Shown: piece after piece, positions 1 through 7,206 of the stretch
How the letters are laid out: each line of letters begins with the position of its first letter
How positions within the stretch are numbered: the first letter of the stretch is position 1
Source of the DNA: Campylobacteraceae bacterium
Lineage (GTDB): Bacteria > Campylobacterota > Campylobacteria > Campylobacterales > Campylobacteraceae
Assembly: GCA_031256525.1 (NCBI GenBank)
Contig: JAIRQK010000065.1
Location: 1-7,332, forward strand
Reading direction: 5' to 3'
Length of the DNA stretch: 7,332 nt
Made by a program: the position numbers and the translations under genes
The notes under the pieces: model-generated
The model's database searches: none
The model's input: the letters and a program-made list of their open reading frames with translations, nothing else
What the model was told of the DNA's origin: nothing

Positions 1-1032
1 GGAAAAGAGGTAAAAAAAGCTGATAGATTTATCCAATTAGGTCTAAAAGCAGCACATGAAGCAATGGCATGTGCAAATCTAAAAGAGTTTGATGCAGACA
101 CTTTTGGTGTAAGTTCAGCTGCTGGAATCGGCGGTCTTCCAAACATAGAGAAAAATTCTCTTATTTCGTTTGAAAAAGGACCAAAGAGGGTTTCTCCATT
201 TTTTATCCCCTCATCACTTATCAATATGCTTGGTGGCTTTATCTCTATTGAGTATGGACTTAAAGGTCCAAATTTAGCATCAGTTACAGCCTGTGCAGCA
301 GGAACTCATGCGATTAGTGAAGCTGCAAAAACTATTATGGTAGGTGCGGCTGAAAAAATGCTTGTTGTTGGTGCTGAATCATCTATTTGCGATATTGGAA
401 TGGCGGGATTTTCTGCTATGAAAGCCCTTTCAACAAGAAATGAAGAACCAAAACGCGCATCTCGTCCTTTTGATAAAGAGAGAGATGGATTTGTTATGGG
501 TGAAGGAGCAGGAGCACTTATACTTGAAACTTATGAGGATGCGCTCAAACGTGGGGCGACTATATACGCGGAAATTATAGGTTTTGGAGAGAGTGGCGAT
601 GCAAACCATATAACAACTCCTGCGCCAGAAGGTGAAGGAGCTAAAAGGGCTATGCTATCAGCTTTAAAAATGGCTGGAATTGATAGTGTTGACTATATAA
701 ATGCACATGGAACAAGTACATATTATAATGATTTGTATGAGACAATGGCTATCAAGTCTATTTTCAAAACTCCACCACCGATTAGCTCGACAAAAGGGCA
801 AATTGGTCACTGCTTGGGGGCTGCTGGAGCTATAGAGGCTGTTATATCTATAATGGCACTTAATGATGGTATCTTGCCTCCAACGATAAACCAAGAGGTT
901 AAAGATGAAGAATGCAATCTGGACTATATACCAAATGTTGCAAGAAAAGCCGAAATTGAGACTGCAATGAGTAACTCTTTTGGTTTTGGTGGAACTAACG
1001 GTTCGATTATTTTTAAAAAAGTAAAACTATAA
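1..1032 (+). CDS. fabF: Beta-ketoacyl-ACP synthase II (3-oxoacyl-ACP synthase), 5' end missing
   Basis: Condensing enzyme of type II fatty acid synthesis: it joins malonyl-ACP to a growing acyl-ACP in the cytoplasm, releasing CO2. The frame is open from base 1, so the gene starts before the window; 343 residues are visible and, compared with about 410 in E. coli FabF, roughly 65-70 are missing. All active-site landmarks are present. The nucleophilic Cys is in TACAAGT (codon 292-294), the first catalytic His in NAHGTST (codon 706-708), and the conserved Lys and second His in TKGQIGH (His codon 808-810). The C-terminal gating motif [11 protein letters not shown] is also there. The spacing between these residues is close to that in E. 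coli FabF. The related FabB is less likely because the ending and motifs read as FabF. The stop lies 10 bp before accA, so the two are probably co-transcribed. Confidence 0.96.
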   Translation, partial: GKEVKKADRFIQLGLKAAHEAMACANLKEFDADTFGVSSAAGIGGLPNIEKNSLISFEKGPKRVSPFFIPSSLINMLGGFISIEYGLKGPNLASVTACAAGTHAISEAAKTIMVGAAEKMLVVGAESSICDIGMAGFSAMKALSTRNEEPKRASRPFDKERDGFVMGEGAGALILETYEDALKRGATIYAEIIGFGESGDANHITTPAPEGEGAKRAMLSALKMAGIDSVDYINAHGTSTYYNDLYETMAIKSIFKTPPPISSTKGQIGHCLGAAGAIEAVISIMALNDGILPPTINQEVKDEECNLDYIPNVARKAEIETAMSNSFGFGGTNGSIIFKKVKL

Positions 1033-1042
1033 AGAGAAAAAA

Positions 1043-1990
1043 TTGGCAACTTATTTAGATTTTGAAAAAAATATCAAACAAATTGATGAAGATATCTCTT
1101 CGGCTAAAATGAAAGGCGACTTTCCGGCCATTGATATACTGAATAAAAATTTGGAAAAAGAGGTTGCCAAGATATACAAAAATCTTTCAGAATACCAAAA
1201 ATTACAACTTGCACGGCATCCAGATCGCCCTTATGCACTTGACTATATGAGGGCTTTGCTTGATAACTACTATGAACTTCACGGCGATAGAACTTATAAA
1301 GATGATGAGTCAATTGTCTGCTATATAGGAATATTTGCAGGTAGAAAAGTAGTTATGATAGGTGAACAAAAAGGAAGAGGAACTAAAAACAAAATTAGAA
1401 GAAACTTTGGTATGCCTCACCCTGAAGGATATAGAAAAGCTTTAAGAGTCTCTAAAATGGCTGAAAAATTTGGGCTTCCTATTATTTACTTTATAGACAC
1501 TCCGGGTGCATATCCGGGTATTGGAGCCGAAGAGAGAGGACAAAGCGAAGCTATCGCAAGAAACCTTTACGAACTCTCACGCCTTAATACAAAAACAATT
1601 TCAATCGTTATAGGTGAAGGTGGAAGTGGTGGAGCACTTGCTCTTGGCGTTGCAGACCGTGTTGCTATGCTAAAATATTCTGTATTTTCCGTTATTTCGC
1701 CAGAAGGGTGTGCCGCGATTTTATGGAACGACCCGACCAAACAAGAAAATGCTACAAAAGCAATGAAAATAACTGCTGAAGATTTGAAAAGCCTTGATTT
1801 GATCGATGATGTTATAAATGAGCCTATTATGGGTGCTCACCGAGATAAAGAGAGTGCTATAGATGAAGTTGGAAAATATATAGTACAAATACTTAACTCG
1901 TTAGATGAATTAAGCGATGAGGAGAGACTTGATAGAAGATATAAGAGAATTACCTCTTTTGGAGCTTTTGAAGAGAACGCCTCTAATTAA
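1043..1990 (+). CDS. accA: Acetyl-CoA carboxylase carboxyltransferase subunit alpha
   Basis: Alpha half of the carboxyltransferase that moves the carboxyl group from biotin on AccB to acetyl-CoA, giving malonyl-CoA; it works as an alpha2beta2 complex with AccD. The protein has 315 residues, the usual family length. The N-terminal 60 residues form the helical AccA-specific region ([15 protein letters not shown]), followed by a crotonase-fold domain. Typical motifs are [10 protein letters not shown] (59-68), [12 protein letters not shown] (81-92), GEQKGR (107-112), [10 protein letters not shown] (150-159), the glycine-rich oxyanion segment [12 protein letters not shown] (191-202) and [13 protein letters not shown] (216-228). 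The start is TTG at 1043. It is preferred because the first 20 residues match the family N-terminus, while the next in-frame ATG (residue 23) would remove it. Only a weak purine stretch (1031-1036) precedes it, so translation may lean on coupling with fabF. Confidence 0.96.
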   Translation: MATYLDFEKNIKQIDEDISSAKMKGDFPAIDILNKNLEKEVAKIYKNLSEYQKLQLARHPDRPYALDYMRALLDNYYELHGDRTYKDDESIVCYIGIFAGRKVVMIGEQKGRGTKNKIRRNFGMPHPEGYRKALRVSKMAEKFGLPIIYFIDTPGAYPGIGAEERGQSEAIARNLYELSRLNTKTISIVIGEGGSGGALALGVADRVAMLKYSVFSVISPEGCAAILWNDPTKQENATKAMKITAEDLKSLDLIDDVINEPIMGAHRDKESAIDEVGKYIVQILNSLDELSDEERLDRRYKRITSFGAFEENASN

Positions 1991-2009
1991 GTGCTTTTTC
2001 CTGCACTTA
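1988..2009. terminator. Small hairpin between convergent accA and the Sel1-like gene, possible weak bidirectional terminator
   Basis: TAAGTGC (1988-1994) is exactly complementary in reverse to GCACTTA (2003-2009), with an 8-base loop (1995-2002). The left arm contains the accA stop codon. The stem is only 7 bp and AT-rich. A short T run follows on the plus strand (2016-2022), interrupted from the stem by ACAAAA; no clear T run follows on the minus strand. Its position between two converging genes 30 bp apart suits a shared terminator, but the signal is weak. Confidence 0.4.
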
Positions 2010-2020
2010 TGACAAAATTT

Positions 2021-2605
2021 TTACTTAAATTCTGAGTACTTTAAACACCCTATCTGAGAGTTGAGATCACAAGCCTTTCCATAATACTCTTTTGCCAATT
2101 TTTTACTCTTTTTCTCATACATTTGTGCTAAAAAAAGACATCCATTTTGGTTTTTTTCTGTACATGTGCTCTCAAAATATTTTTTTGCTACTTCACTATC
2201 TTTTCTTACTGATACACCGTTTAAATGGAGTTTTCCAAGTCCAACGCAACCCTCTTGTTCATCATTCTCACAAGCCTTTGTAAAATACTCTTTTGCCTTA
2301 AAATGATCCATACCAATACCTTGATCATTTATATGCATATTTCCCAATATCGCACAACTTGAAAAGTCATCTTCCATATCACATTGCTCTTGATAAATTA
2401 TCGCAGCTTTTTTGTAGTATTTGCGTGATTCTGGAGTATTTTTACCCTGCCTTAATACACTACTTCTCTCATTCAATTTTCCAAGCATATAGCAAACATT
2501 GGCATCACCATCAAAACATAATTCGTCCATTTTTTGAGCCTCTAACTGACTTTGTGAGAAACAAAAACTATAAACTAAACAGAGAAAAAATACTATTTTT
2601 TTCAT
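2021..2605 (-). CDS. Secreted Sel1-like repeat protein with paired cysteines (Hcp-like)
   Basis: Probable exported solenoid protein of 194 residues. Residues 1-18 look like a Sec signal peptide (MKKIVFFLCLVYSFCFS), with no lipobox. The mature part carries five cysteine pairs: C30/C38, C75/C84, C112/C120, C148/C156 and C179/C187. Four have spacing Cx7C and one Cx8C. They sit in alpha/alpha repeats with Sel1-type signatures such as KEYFTKACENDEQEGCVGLG. Repeat-to-repeat distances are 45, 37, 36 and 31 residues, so the first is expanded and the last shortened. In Helicobacter Hcp proteins each such pair forms a disulfide within a repeat; periplasmic or extracellular location is inferred from this and the signal peptide. 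The substrate or partner is unknown, and the beta-lactamase label often given to the family should not be assumed. It is the last gene of the miaB operon, 25 bp after the acyltransferase, with its own good Shine-Dalgarno sequence (AAGGGGAT just upstream of the ATG). Confidence 0.88.
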   Translation of the reverse strand: MKKIVFFLCLVYSFCFSQSQLEAQKMDELCFDGDANVCYMLGKLNERSSVLRQGKNTPESRKYYKKAAIIYQEQCDMEDDFSSCAILGNMHINDQGIGMDHFKAKEYFTKACENDEQEGCVGLGKLHLNGVSVRKDSEVAKKYFESTCTEKNQNGCLFLAQMYEKKSKKLAKEYYGKACDLNSQIGCLKYSEFK

Positions 2606-2630
2606 TATATATCCCCTTATATGTGCAAAT

Positions 2631-3281
2631 TTAACTCATACAAGACATAATAGCATCTTTTATTAAACTTTTGGCTTCATCTTTATTTTGATGTTCGTTT
2701 ATATATATCGGTTCATTAATTGTATAAGTTATAGTTGAAAATGGTTTTGGAATTCTTGTCTCGTCCCAACTCTTTACTTGCCAATATTTAGATGCTTTCC
2801 AACCAATAGCTATAATTGGAACATTGCACTTTAAAGCCAAAGTTATAGCACCATCAGATACTGAGTGTAAAGGACCTTTTGGACCATCTGGAGTAATTCC
2901 TACATTTTCCCCAACTTCAAGTTTATTGATAGCACTTTTAAGTGCTTTTACAGCACCTCTTCTACTACTCCCACGAATATAACCAAGATCAACATAGTTT
3001 TTGAAAACTCTTATAGCAACATCTCCATCTAAATGCTCACTTACAATAACATGCATTTTTGCAATATCTAAGCATATTTTTTTATACAAATATCCAAGCA
3101 TAATGATTTGCCCATGCCACGCTACTAAAACCGCTGGTGATGGAATTTTTTCACTTGAAAATATATATCTTTTCTTACATGTAAAGTAGATAAAATGGAT
3201 CGAAATCCTTATAAAAAAAGGTAATATCACTGATGCTATTTTTTTTAGCAGCGGATAGTTATGTTCGTGATTTTTATCCAC
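2631..3281 (-). CDS. DUF374-family lysophospholipid acyltransferase-like protein
   Basis: Likely membrane-associated acyltransferase of the DUF374 branch of the PlsC/LPLAT superfamily; the real acyl donor and acceptor (phospholipid, lipid A or other) cannot be read from the sequence. With the start chosen here it has 216 residues. An N-terminal hydrophobic stretch (about 15-35) could anchor it. The family motifs are AWHGQ (54-58, presumed catalytic His56), SEHLDGD (81-87), [15 protein letters not shown] (100-114) and the hallmark TPDGPKGP (130-137). The start was set at GTG (3281-3279) because GGAG (3291-3288) lies 6 bases before it; a TTG four codons upstream overlaps that GGAG and has no site of its own. 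The chosen start overlaps the end of miaB by 8 bases, which suggests translational coupling. The same neighbour pair occurs in Helicobacter (HP0269/HP0270, from memory). Confidence 0.88.
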   Translation of the reverse strand: MDKNHEHNYPLLKKIASVILPFFIRISIHFIYFTCKKRYIFSSEKIPSPAVLVAWHGQIIMLGYLYKKICLDIAKMHVIVSEHLDGDVAIRVFKNYVDLGYIRGSSRRGAVKALKSAINKLEVGENVGITPDGPKGPLHSVSDGAITLALKCNVPIIAIGWKASKYWQVKSWDETRIPKPFSTITYTINEPIYINEHQNKDEAKSLIKDAIMSCMS

Positions 3282-4578
3282 AAATTTCTCCAAAAAGAGA
3301 TGAACGTTGTGCCTTTGTTATTTTCACTTTTTTTATCTCTCCCAAAAGCTCTTCACCTGCTTCTACATTTACGACACTATTTTCAAATGTTCTTCCAGCA
3401 ACCATTCCATTTGAACGCAACTCTTCAAAATAGACCTCTTTTACCTCTTCTTCATACTTTTTAACAATTTCATCAAGAATTTGCGTCTGCCTATTTTGTA
3501 AAACAGTCAATCTTTTTGATGCAATTTCATCATCAACAACATTCATCATTTTTGCTGCATCTGTCAATGGTCTTGGAGAGTATTTAAAAGAGAATAACTG
3601 CTCAAACCTTATCTCATTTAAGACTTCCATAGTATCTTCAAAATCTTTATCATTTTCTCCCGGAAACCCAACGATAATATCAGTGCTAATAGAGACATTT
3701 GGCACGAGATATTTCAGCTTTTTGGCTCTATCTAAAAACCACTCTTTTGTATATCCCCTATTCATCGCTTTTAATATTTCAGTTGAACCGCTTTGCAAAG
3801 GCATATGCATAGCTTTGCAAACCTTTTTGTTGTTTGCAAACTCTTCCAAAAACTCATCATCCATATGAAGCGGGTGAGGAGATGTAAATCGAATTCTTTT
3901 AACCTCATCAATTTTTCCCAAAGCATTTAGGAGTTTAGAAAAATTGAACTCATCTTTATTGCCATTGCTTAATCGTCTGCCATAATTATTGACATTTTGA
4001 CCCAATAGAAAAATCTCTTTCGCACCATTTTTAGAAGCTTTTTCCGCCTCTTTTAAAATTAGCTCGTGAGGAATTGATATCTCTTTGCCACGAGTAAAAG
4101 GCACTATGCAATAGGTGCATTTTTTATCACAACCAATGGAGATATTAACATACGCTTTGTATGGATTTGCTCTAAATTCTCCAAAAGCATACTCACTATC
4201 ATCATAATTTATGTCAATTGATATAAACTTGTCTTGCCTTATAGCATCTTTTATTTTCGAAACATTTCTCGCACCCAAAACAAAATTGACCTCTGGTGCT
4301 TTTTTAAATATCTCACTTCCCAAATGACTTGCGGTGCAACCACAAATTCCTATCTTAGCGTTCTGCTTTTTTGTTTTAACAAACTGCCCAATTTCAGAAA
4401 ATAGTTTATTTACAGGTTTTTCGCGAACACTACAAGTATTTATCAGTATAAGGTCTGCTTCGCTTGGATTTTGCGTGATTGTATAGTTGTCGATACGATT
4501 AAGTTCTGCTATCATATGTTCAGAATCTCTGACATTCATAGCACAACCCAATGTTTCTATAAAGAGTTTTTTAGTCAT
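3274..4578 (-). CDS. miaB: tRNA-2-methylthio-N6-dimethylallyladenosine synthase (MiaB), radical SAM methylthiotransferase
   Basis: Adds the 2-methylthio group to N6-isopentenyladenosine at position 37 of tRNAs reading UNN codons, which stabilises codon pairing. The protein has 434 residues, normal for the family. The N-terminal MTTase (UPF0004) domain carries the three ligands of the auxiliary Fe-S cluster: C12 in TLGCAMN, C49 in NTCSVREK and C81 in GICGCTAS. The radical SAM cluster motif CDKKCTYC (149-156) follows, then IVPFTRGKE, which is typical of MiaB. A C-terminal TRAM domain spans about 370-434. The paralogues MtaB and RimO are less likely given NTCSVREK and VPFTRGKE. The ATG is 6 bp after the upstream stop and has no evident Shine-Dalgarno, so translation is probably coupled to the HP0268-family gene. 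The 3' end overlaps the acyltransferase start. Confidence 0.97.
   Translation of the reverse strand: MTKKLFIETLGCAMNVRDSEHMIAELNRIDNYTITQNPSEADLILINTCSVREKPVNKLFSEIGQFVKTKKQNAKIGICGCTASHLGSEIFKKAPEVNFVLGARNVSKIKDAIRQDKFISIDINYDDSEYAFGEFRANPYKAYVNISIGCDKKCTYCIVPFTRGKEISIPHELILKEAEKASKNGAKEIFLLGQNVNNYGRRLSNGNKDEFNFSKLLNALGKIDEVKRIRFTSPHPLHMDDEFLEEFANNKKVCKAMHMPLQSGSTEILKAMNRGYTKEWFLDRAKKLKYLVPNVSISTDIIVGFPGENDKDFEDTMEVLNEIRFEQLFSFKYSPRPLTDAAKMMNVVDDEIASKRLTVLQNRQTQILDEIVKKYEEEVKEVYFEELRSNGMVAGRTFENSVVNVEAGEELLGEIKKVKITKAQRSSLFGEICG
3288..3291 (-). promoter_or_regulatory. Ribosome-binding site that decides the acyltransferase start
   Basis: On the minus strand GGAG is followed by AAATTT and then GTG (3281-3279). 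This site lies inside the last codons of miaB and supports a GTG start over the upstream TTG at 3293, which would use part of the same GGAG as its own codon. Confidence 0.6.
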
Positions 4579-4584
4579 TTAAAA

Positions 4585-4827
4585 CTACAGTATATGAACC
4601 TCATGCATATAGTCGCCCTCATTTAGCCCATATTTTACGCCTCTAGTATAAACACTAAAATCTTTTTTTTCAAAATACTCAGTAAGTTTAACCAAATCTT
4701 TGCTTTGATTTTCTTTATCAAAATAAAAAATCTGTGAGCCACTTTCTTCAATAATCTCTTCAATTTTTTCAAATTTTATCGTTTTTGGTTTTCCATTTAA
4801 CGCAGTACGAGCAAGTTTCAATTCCAT
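4585..4827 (-). CDS. HP0268-family small protein (putative nuclease)
   Basis: An 80-residue protein resembling Helicobacter HP0268 in length and in both end segments: an N-terminal basic strand (MELKLARTALNGK), a central SQIFYFDKEN (31-40), and a C-terminus GDYMHEVHIL (71-80) comparable to the remembered KDFLYELHII of HP0268. The Helicobacter protein has been reported to nick DNA and cleave RNA; whether this one does is inference. The frame stays open upstream to 4944, but the start was placed at the ATG at 4827-4825. It gives the family length and is preceded by GGGG at a usable distance, and the upstream extension (very rich in Y, F, I and K) resembles translated promoter DNA. It is the first gene of the minus operon, read divergently from nusA and 6 bp before miaB. 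Confidence 0.85.
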   Translation of the reverse strand: MELKLARTALNGKPKTIKFEKIEEIIEESGSQIFYFDKENQSKDLVKLTEYFEKKDFSVYTRGVKYGLNEGDYMHEVHIL

Positions 4828-4909
4828 TTTTATACCCCATATATTAAAAAACGAGTAGTGTATCTTTTTTTTAATAAAAAGGTTATTAAAGTAAAACAAA
4901 AGCACATAT

Positions 4910-4937
4910 TTGATAACATACCTATCCTCGCAATAAT
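4910..4937 (+). promoter_or_regulatory. Candidate sigma-70 promoter of nusA
   Basis: TTGATA (4910-4915) matches five of six bases of TTGACA, and AATAAT (4932-4937) matches five of six of TATAAT; the spacer is 16 bp. Transcription would begin near 4944 and give a leader of about 40 bases. Such AT-rich DNA yields chance matches, so this is a candidate only. Confidence 0.45.
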
Positions 4938-4970
4938 AAATCACTAATTTTCATTGCAAAGTACAACTAA

Positions 4971-4975
4971 AAGGA
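4971..4975 (+). promoter_or_regulatory. Ribosome-binding site of nusA
   Basis: AAGGA lies 7 bases before the ATG at 4983, a standard Shine-Dalgarno arrangement that fixes the nusA start. Confidence 0.75.
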
Positions 4976-4982
4976 TAATTTT

Positions 4983-6110
4983 ATGGAAAAAATATTGGAT
5001 ATTATGGAGTCCATTGCCAACGAAAAAAATTTAGAGTTAAAAGATATAAAAGAGACTGTAAAATTTACTCTTGTTAAAACTGCAAAAAAAGTTTATGGCG
5101 AAAAGTATGAATATGAAGCGGTAATTGATGAAAAAGAGAAGTCATTGACGCTATTTCAAAAGGTTTTGGTTATTGCAAATGATGACAATAGAGCAGAAGA
5201 TAAAGAGAATTATATAACCATCAAAGAGGCAAAAGAGATAGACCCGCTTGTTGAAGTTAATGATGAACTAAGATACGAACTTTCACTTGACAACTTAGGG
5301 CGAACCGCTGCAGCAACACTTTCAAAAGAGCTTGAGTTTTATATACAAAGATTGGTAGAGCAACAAATTTTTGAAAAATATAAACAAAAAATTGGAAAAA
5401 GCGTATATGGTCCTGTAACAAGCGTTGATGAAGAGGAGAATACTTATATAGAAATTGATGAGATTCGTTGCGTATTATCAAGAAAAAACAGGATAAAAGG
5501 CGAAAAATTTAAAGTAAACAATGTTGTAAAAAGTGCGATTAAAAAAGTCTATATCGATAAAATATCAAAAAGAATAAATGTTGAACTCTCACGCACTACA
5601 CCAAAATTTTTAGAAGCACTTTTAGAGCTTGAAGTACCAGAGATCAAAGATGGTCATGTCTTAATCAAAAGATGTGCTAGGATTCCAGGAGAAAGAGCGA
5701 AAGTAGCACTTAGTTCAGTTAGCACAAATATCGACGCAGTAGGAGCTACTGTTGGAACAAAAGGTATCAGAATAAGTGCGGTTAGCAAAGAGCTTAAGGG
5801 CGAAAGTATTGATTGTATAGAGTACTCTTCAATTCCTGAGATATTTATTGCTCGTGCTTTAGCACCTGCTGTTGTATCAAGCGTTATAGTCAAACCAGAA
5901 AAAAAAGATGACAAACAAATTGCCACTGTTACACTTTTAAGTGACCAAAAATCAAAAGCAATAGGAAAAGGCGGTATCAACATAAGACTTGCTTCAATGC
6001 TTACAGGATACGAAATTGAGCTTATTGAACAAGAAAAAGTTAGCACAGATAAAGAGAGTAAAGCTATTCCAGATATAAATGCGTTAAAAGCTCTTTTTGG
6101 AGATAATTAA
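4983..6110 (+). CDS. nusA: Transcription elongation/termination factor NusA
   Basis: Binds RNA polymerase and nascent RNA in the cytoplasm, affecting pausing, intrinsic termination and antitermination. It has 375 residues. The N-terminal polymerase-binding domain (about 1-130) contains NLGRTAAATLSKELE (104-118). The S1 domain (about 135-205) starts at GKSVYGPVTSVD. KH1 (about 225-300) has PGERAKVAL (235-243) and the loop GTKG (258-261), and KH2 (about 300-355) has AIGKGGINIRLASMLTG (326-342). A short tail ends in ALKALFGDN. The two C-terminal acidic repeats of the 495-residue E. coli protein are absent, as is usual outside the gammaproteobacteria. The gene is monocistronic or first in its unit: the next plus-strand gene starts 53 bp later with its own promoter-like box. 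Start codon and ribosome-binding site are unambiguous. Confidence 0.96.
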   Translation: MEKILDIMESIANEKNLELKDIKETVKFTLVKTAKKVYGEKYEYEAVIDEKEKSLTLFQKVLVIANDDNRAEDKENYITIKEAKEIDPLVEVNDELRYELSLDNLGRTAAATLSKELEFYIQRLVEQQIFEKYKQKIGKSVYGPVTSVDEEENTYIEIDEIRCVLSRKNRIKGEKFKVNNVVKSAIKKVYIDKISKRINVELSRTTPKFLEALLELEVPEIKDGHVLIKRCARIPGERAKVALSSVSTNIDAVGATVGTKGIRISAVSKELKGESIDCIEYSSIPEIFIARALAPAVVSSVIVKPEKKDDKQIATVTLLSDQKSKAIGKGGINIRLASMLTGYEIELIEQEKVSTDKESKAIPDINALKALFGDN

Positions 6111-6121
6111 TCTATTAGCCC

Positions 6122-6127
6122 TATAAT
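6122..6127 (+). promoter_or_regulatory. Perfect TATAAT -10 box upstream of the membrane-protein gene
   Basis: TATAAT at 6122-6127 lies 36 bases before the ATG at 6164, so a start near 6134 would give a leader of about 30 bases. No good -35 is seen at the usual distance (TTGGAG at 6097 would need a 19-bp spacer), which is common in this phylum. The box overlaps an AT-only inverted repeat (ATAATTA 6123-6129, TAATTAT 6134-6140, 4-base loop) that could be an operator or a weak hairpin after nusA. Confidence 0.5.
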
Positions 6128-6163
6128 TATGTGTAATTATCAAAATTAAATGAGAGAAATTTG

Positions 6164-7036
6164 ATGAATTATTTTAAGTATGCTGGTTTATTTGTTGCTA
6201 TTTTGTTCTGGATTTTTGTTGTAATTGTTGCTATTTTTAGCTTTGTTATTTTTAATTTTGCTAACGAAATACTTGCAAATATTGCTATTGTTACATTATT
6301 TATTTCACCAATTGTCGCACTGGTTATTACATCTGCTACTGTTTCAAATATGATTATAAAGTCAAATGGTAGAGTTATGACATTTGGTGAAGAAGATTTA
6401 TTTAAAAAAGAGATAATATTTAAAAAACATTTTAATTTTTCTAAAGTTTCTTTTTTTGTTTTTTTAATATCTTTTATCTTTTATTTATATGTAAAAATTT
6501 TTAATGATGCCGCTGATGGTGACTTTGTTATGGCTATTTACGCCTTTATCTTTTACATACCATACGTAGTATACATTATCTTACATAGTATCTTTGTATT
6601 TATGGTTTATAAAAAACCACTTAAATATAACATTATATCTTTTATAATAATTGTCATTACTGCGACACTAAATTACACTGGTTTTTCATATCCAAATTTG
6701 AAATATCTATCAAAAGCTGAACAGATAGATATAGGACTTTTAAAATACAAATATAATTTTTGTTATGACAATGGATATAAAAATATTAAAAAAGAGTGTC
6801 CATATTACAATCTTGATGATTTAAAACAAGAGTATCCTGAATGTTTTACAAACGATAGACCTGATAAGTGTAGATTGTATGAGTATAAAAATAAAAATGA
6901 TAGAGATATTCTTGGATTCAACAGGCTTTCTGAAATTTATTCACCAATTCTTGCAGAAAAATATGATACTTATGGTGATATTACGGTTTACTCAAGTGGT
7001 GTTGCATCCTCATTTGTTGCCAATAGCTTTTTTTAA
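6164..7036 (+). CDS. Hypothetical multi-pass membrane protein with a cysteine-containing C-terminal domain
   Basis: I do not recognise this protein. It has 290 residues from the ATG at 6164; a TTG immediately upstream adds one residue and is not preferred, as GAGAG (6152-6156) is spaced for the ATG. Hydrophobic segments lie at about 8-32, 36-58, 95-113, 121-148 and 156-176, suggesting five membrane passes. A charged loop (about 65-92, FGEEDLFKKEIIFKK) separates the second and third. The last 110 residues are soluble, rich in Tyr, Lys and Asp, and carry four Cys (200, 212, 227, 236) that could form two disulfides if periplasmic; five passes would place the two termini on opposite sides of the membrane. 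The end, SSGVASSFVANSFF, changes abruptly to small and aromatic residues. Base use is noticeably more AT-rich than fabF, accA or nusA, consistent with an accessory gene or with hydrophobic codon bias. Confidence 0.7.
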   Translation: MNYFKYAGLFVAILFWIFVVIVAIFSFVIFNFANEILANIAIVTLFISPIVALVITSATVSNMIIKSNGRVMTFGEEDLFKKEIIFKKHFNFSKVSFFVFLISFIFYLYVKIFNDAADGDFVMAIYAFIFYIPYVVYIILHSIFVFMVYKKPLKYNIISFIIIVITATLNYTGFSYPNLKYLSKAEQIDIGLLKYKYNFCYDNGYKNIKKECPYYNLDDLKQEYPECFTNDRPDKCRLYEYKNKNDRDILGFNRLSEIYSPILAEKYDTYGDITVYSSGVASSFVANSFF

Positions 7037-7048
7037 AAATTTTATAAC

Positions 7049-7065
7049 AAGGAGATAAAAAAATG
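7049..7065 (+). promoter_or_regulatory. Strong ribosome-binding site and ATG with no recognisable gene behind it
   Basis: AAGGAG (7049-7054), an 8-base spacer and ATG (7063-7065) form the best translation start in the window. It begins 12 bases after the stop of the membrane-protein gene and points into the 3' end of argS on the opposite strand. It may be a remnant of a lost gene's 5' end, the start of a small protein, or chance. Confidence 0.5.
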
Positions 7066-7206
7066 CAGATTAGCAATATCTACATCTTATTTTTTGCAGT
7101 GATACCGATAAGTTTTAGACCTGTTCTTATTGATAGTGCCACAAAAGCTAAAAGTTTCAGATATTTATCCTCATCTTTACTTCCAACAACTCTATTTTCA
7201 TTGTAA
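7063..7206 (+). other. Small open frame (47 codons) antisense to the argS 3' end
   Basis: The ATG behind the strong ribosome-binding site opens a 47-residue frame that begins MQISNIYILFFAVIPISF and stops at TAA (7204-7206). Only the first 17 bases lie outside argS; the rest is the reverse strand of conserved argS codons, so its composition is dictated by argS. The N-terminal 18 residues are hydrophobic enough for a short membrane segment. It could be a translated small protein, but a truncated gene head followed by read-through into argS antisense is at least as likely. Confidence 0.25.

Larger units (their letters stand above)
4828..4982. promoter_or_regulatory. Divergent promoter region between the miaB operon and nusA
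   Basis: This 155-bp, very AT-rich gap between two divergent start codons must hold both promoters. The nusA promoter candidate is listed separately. For the minus operon the best -10 match I see is TTTAAT (minus strand, plus positions 4885-4890), five of six to TATAAT, without a recognisable -35. That is common for sigma-70 promoters in this phylum. Runs of A and T (4865-4880) give periodic AT-rich stretches of the sort these promoters use. No operator palindrome of convincing strength was seen. Confidence 0.55.

Noticed and set aside
664..894. 76-codon open frame on the minus strand inside fabF
   Set aside because: It lies wholly within the catalytic region of fabF, which is plainly coding on the plus strand.
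2092..2634. Two plus-strand open frames opposite the Sel1-like gene
   Set aside because: The minus-strand frame has a signal peptide, regular cysteine pairs and repeat signatures; the plus-strand frames are low-complexity complements.
3233..3464. Plus-strand open frames opposite the miaB-acyltransferase junction
   Set aside because: They overlap the TRAM domain of MiaB and the acyltransferase start and have no independent coding evidence.
4828..4944. In-frame N-terminal extension of the HP0268-family protein up to 4944
   Set aside because: It has no family resemblance, is made of Tyr/Phe/Ile/Lys-rich translation of AT-rich DNA, and would occupy most of the divergent promoter region. The internal ATG gives the 80-residue family length.
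5654..6046. 130-codon open frame on the minus strand inside nusA
   Set aside because: It is the complement of the well-conserved KH domains of nusA, with no ribosome-binding site or family resemblance.
7028..7034. Run of seven T at the end of the membrane-protein gene considered as a terminator
   Set aside because: No stable hairpin could be found immediately before the run, so it was not listed as an intrinsic terminator.
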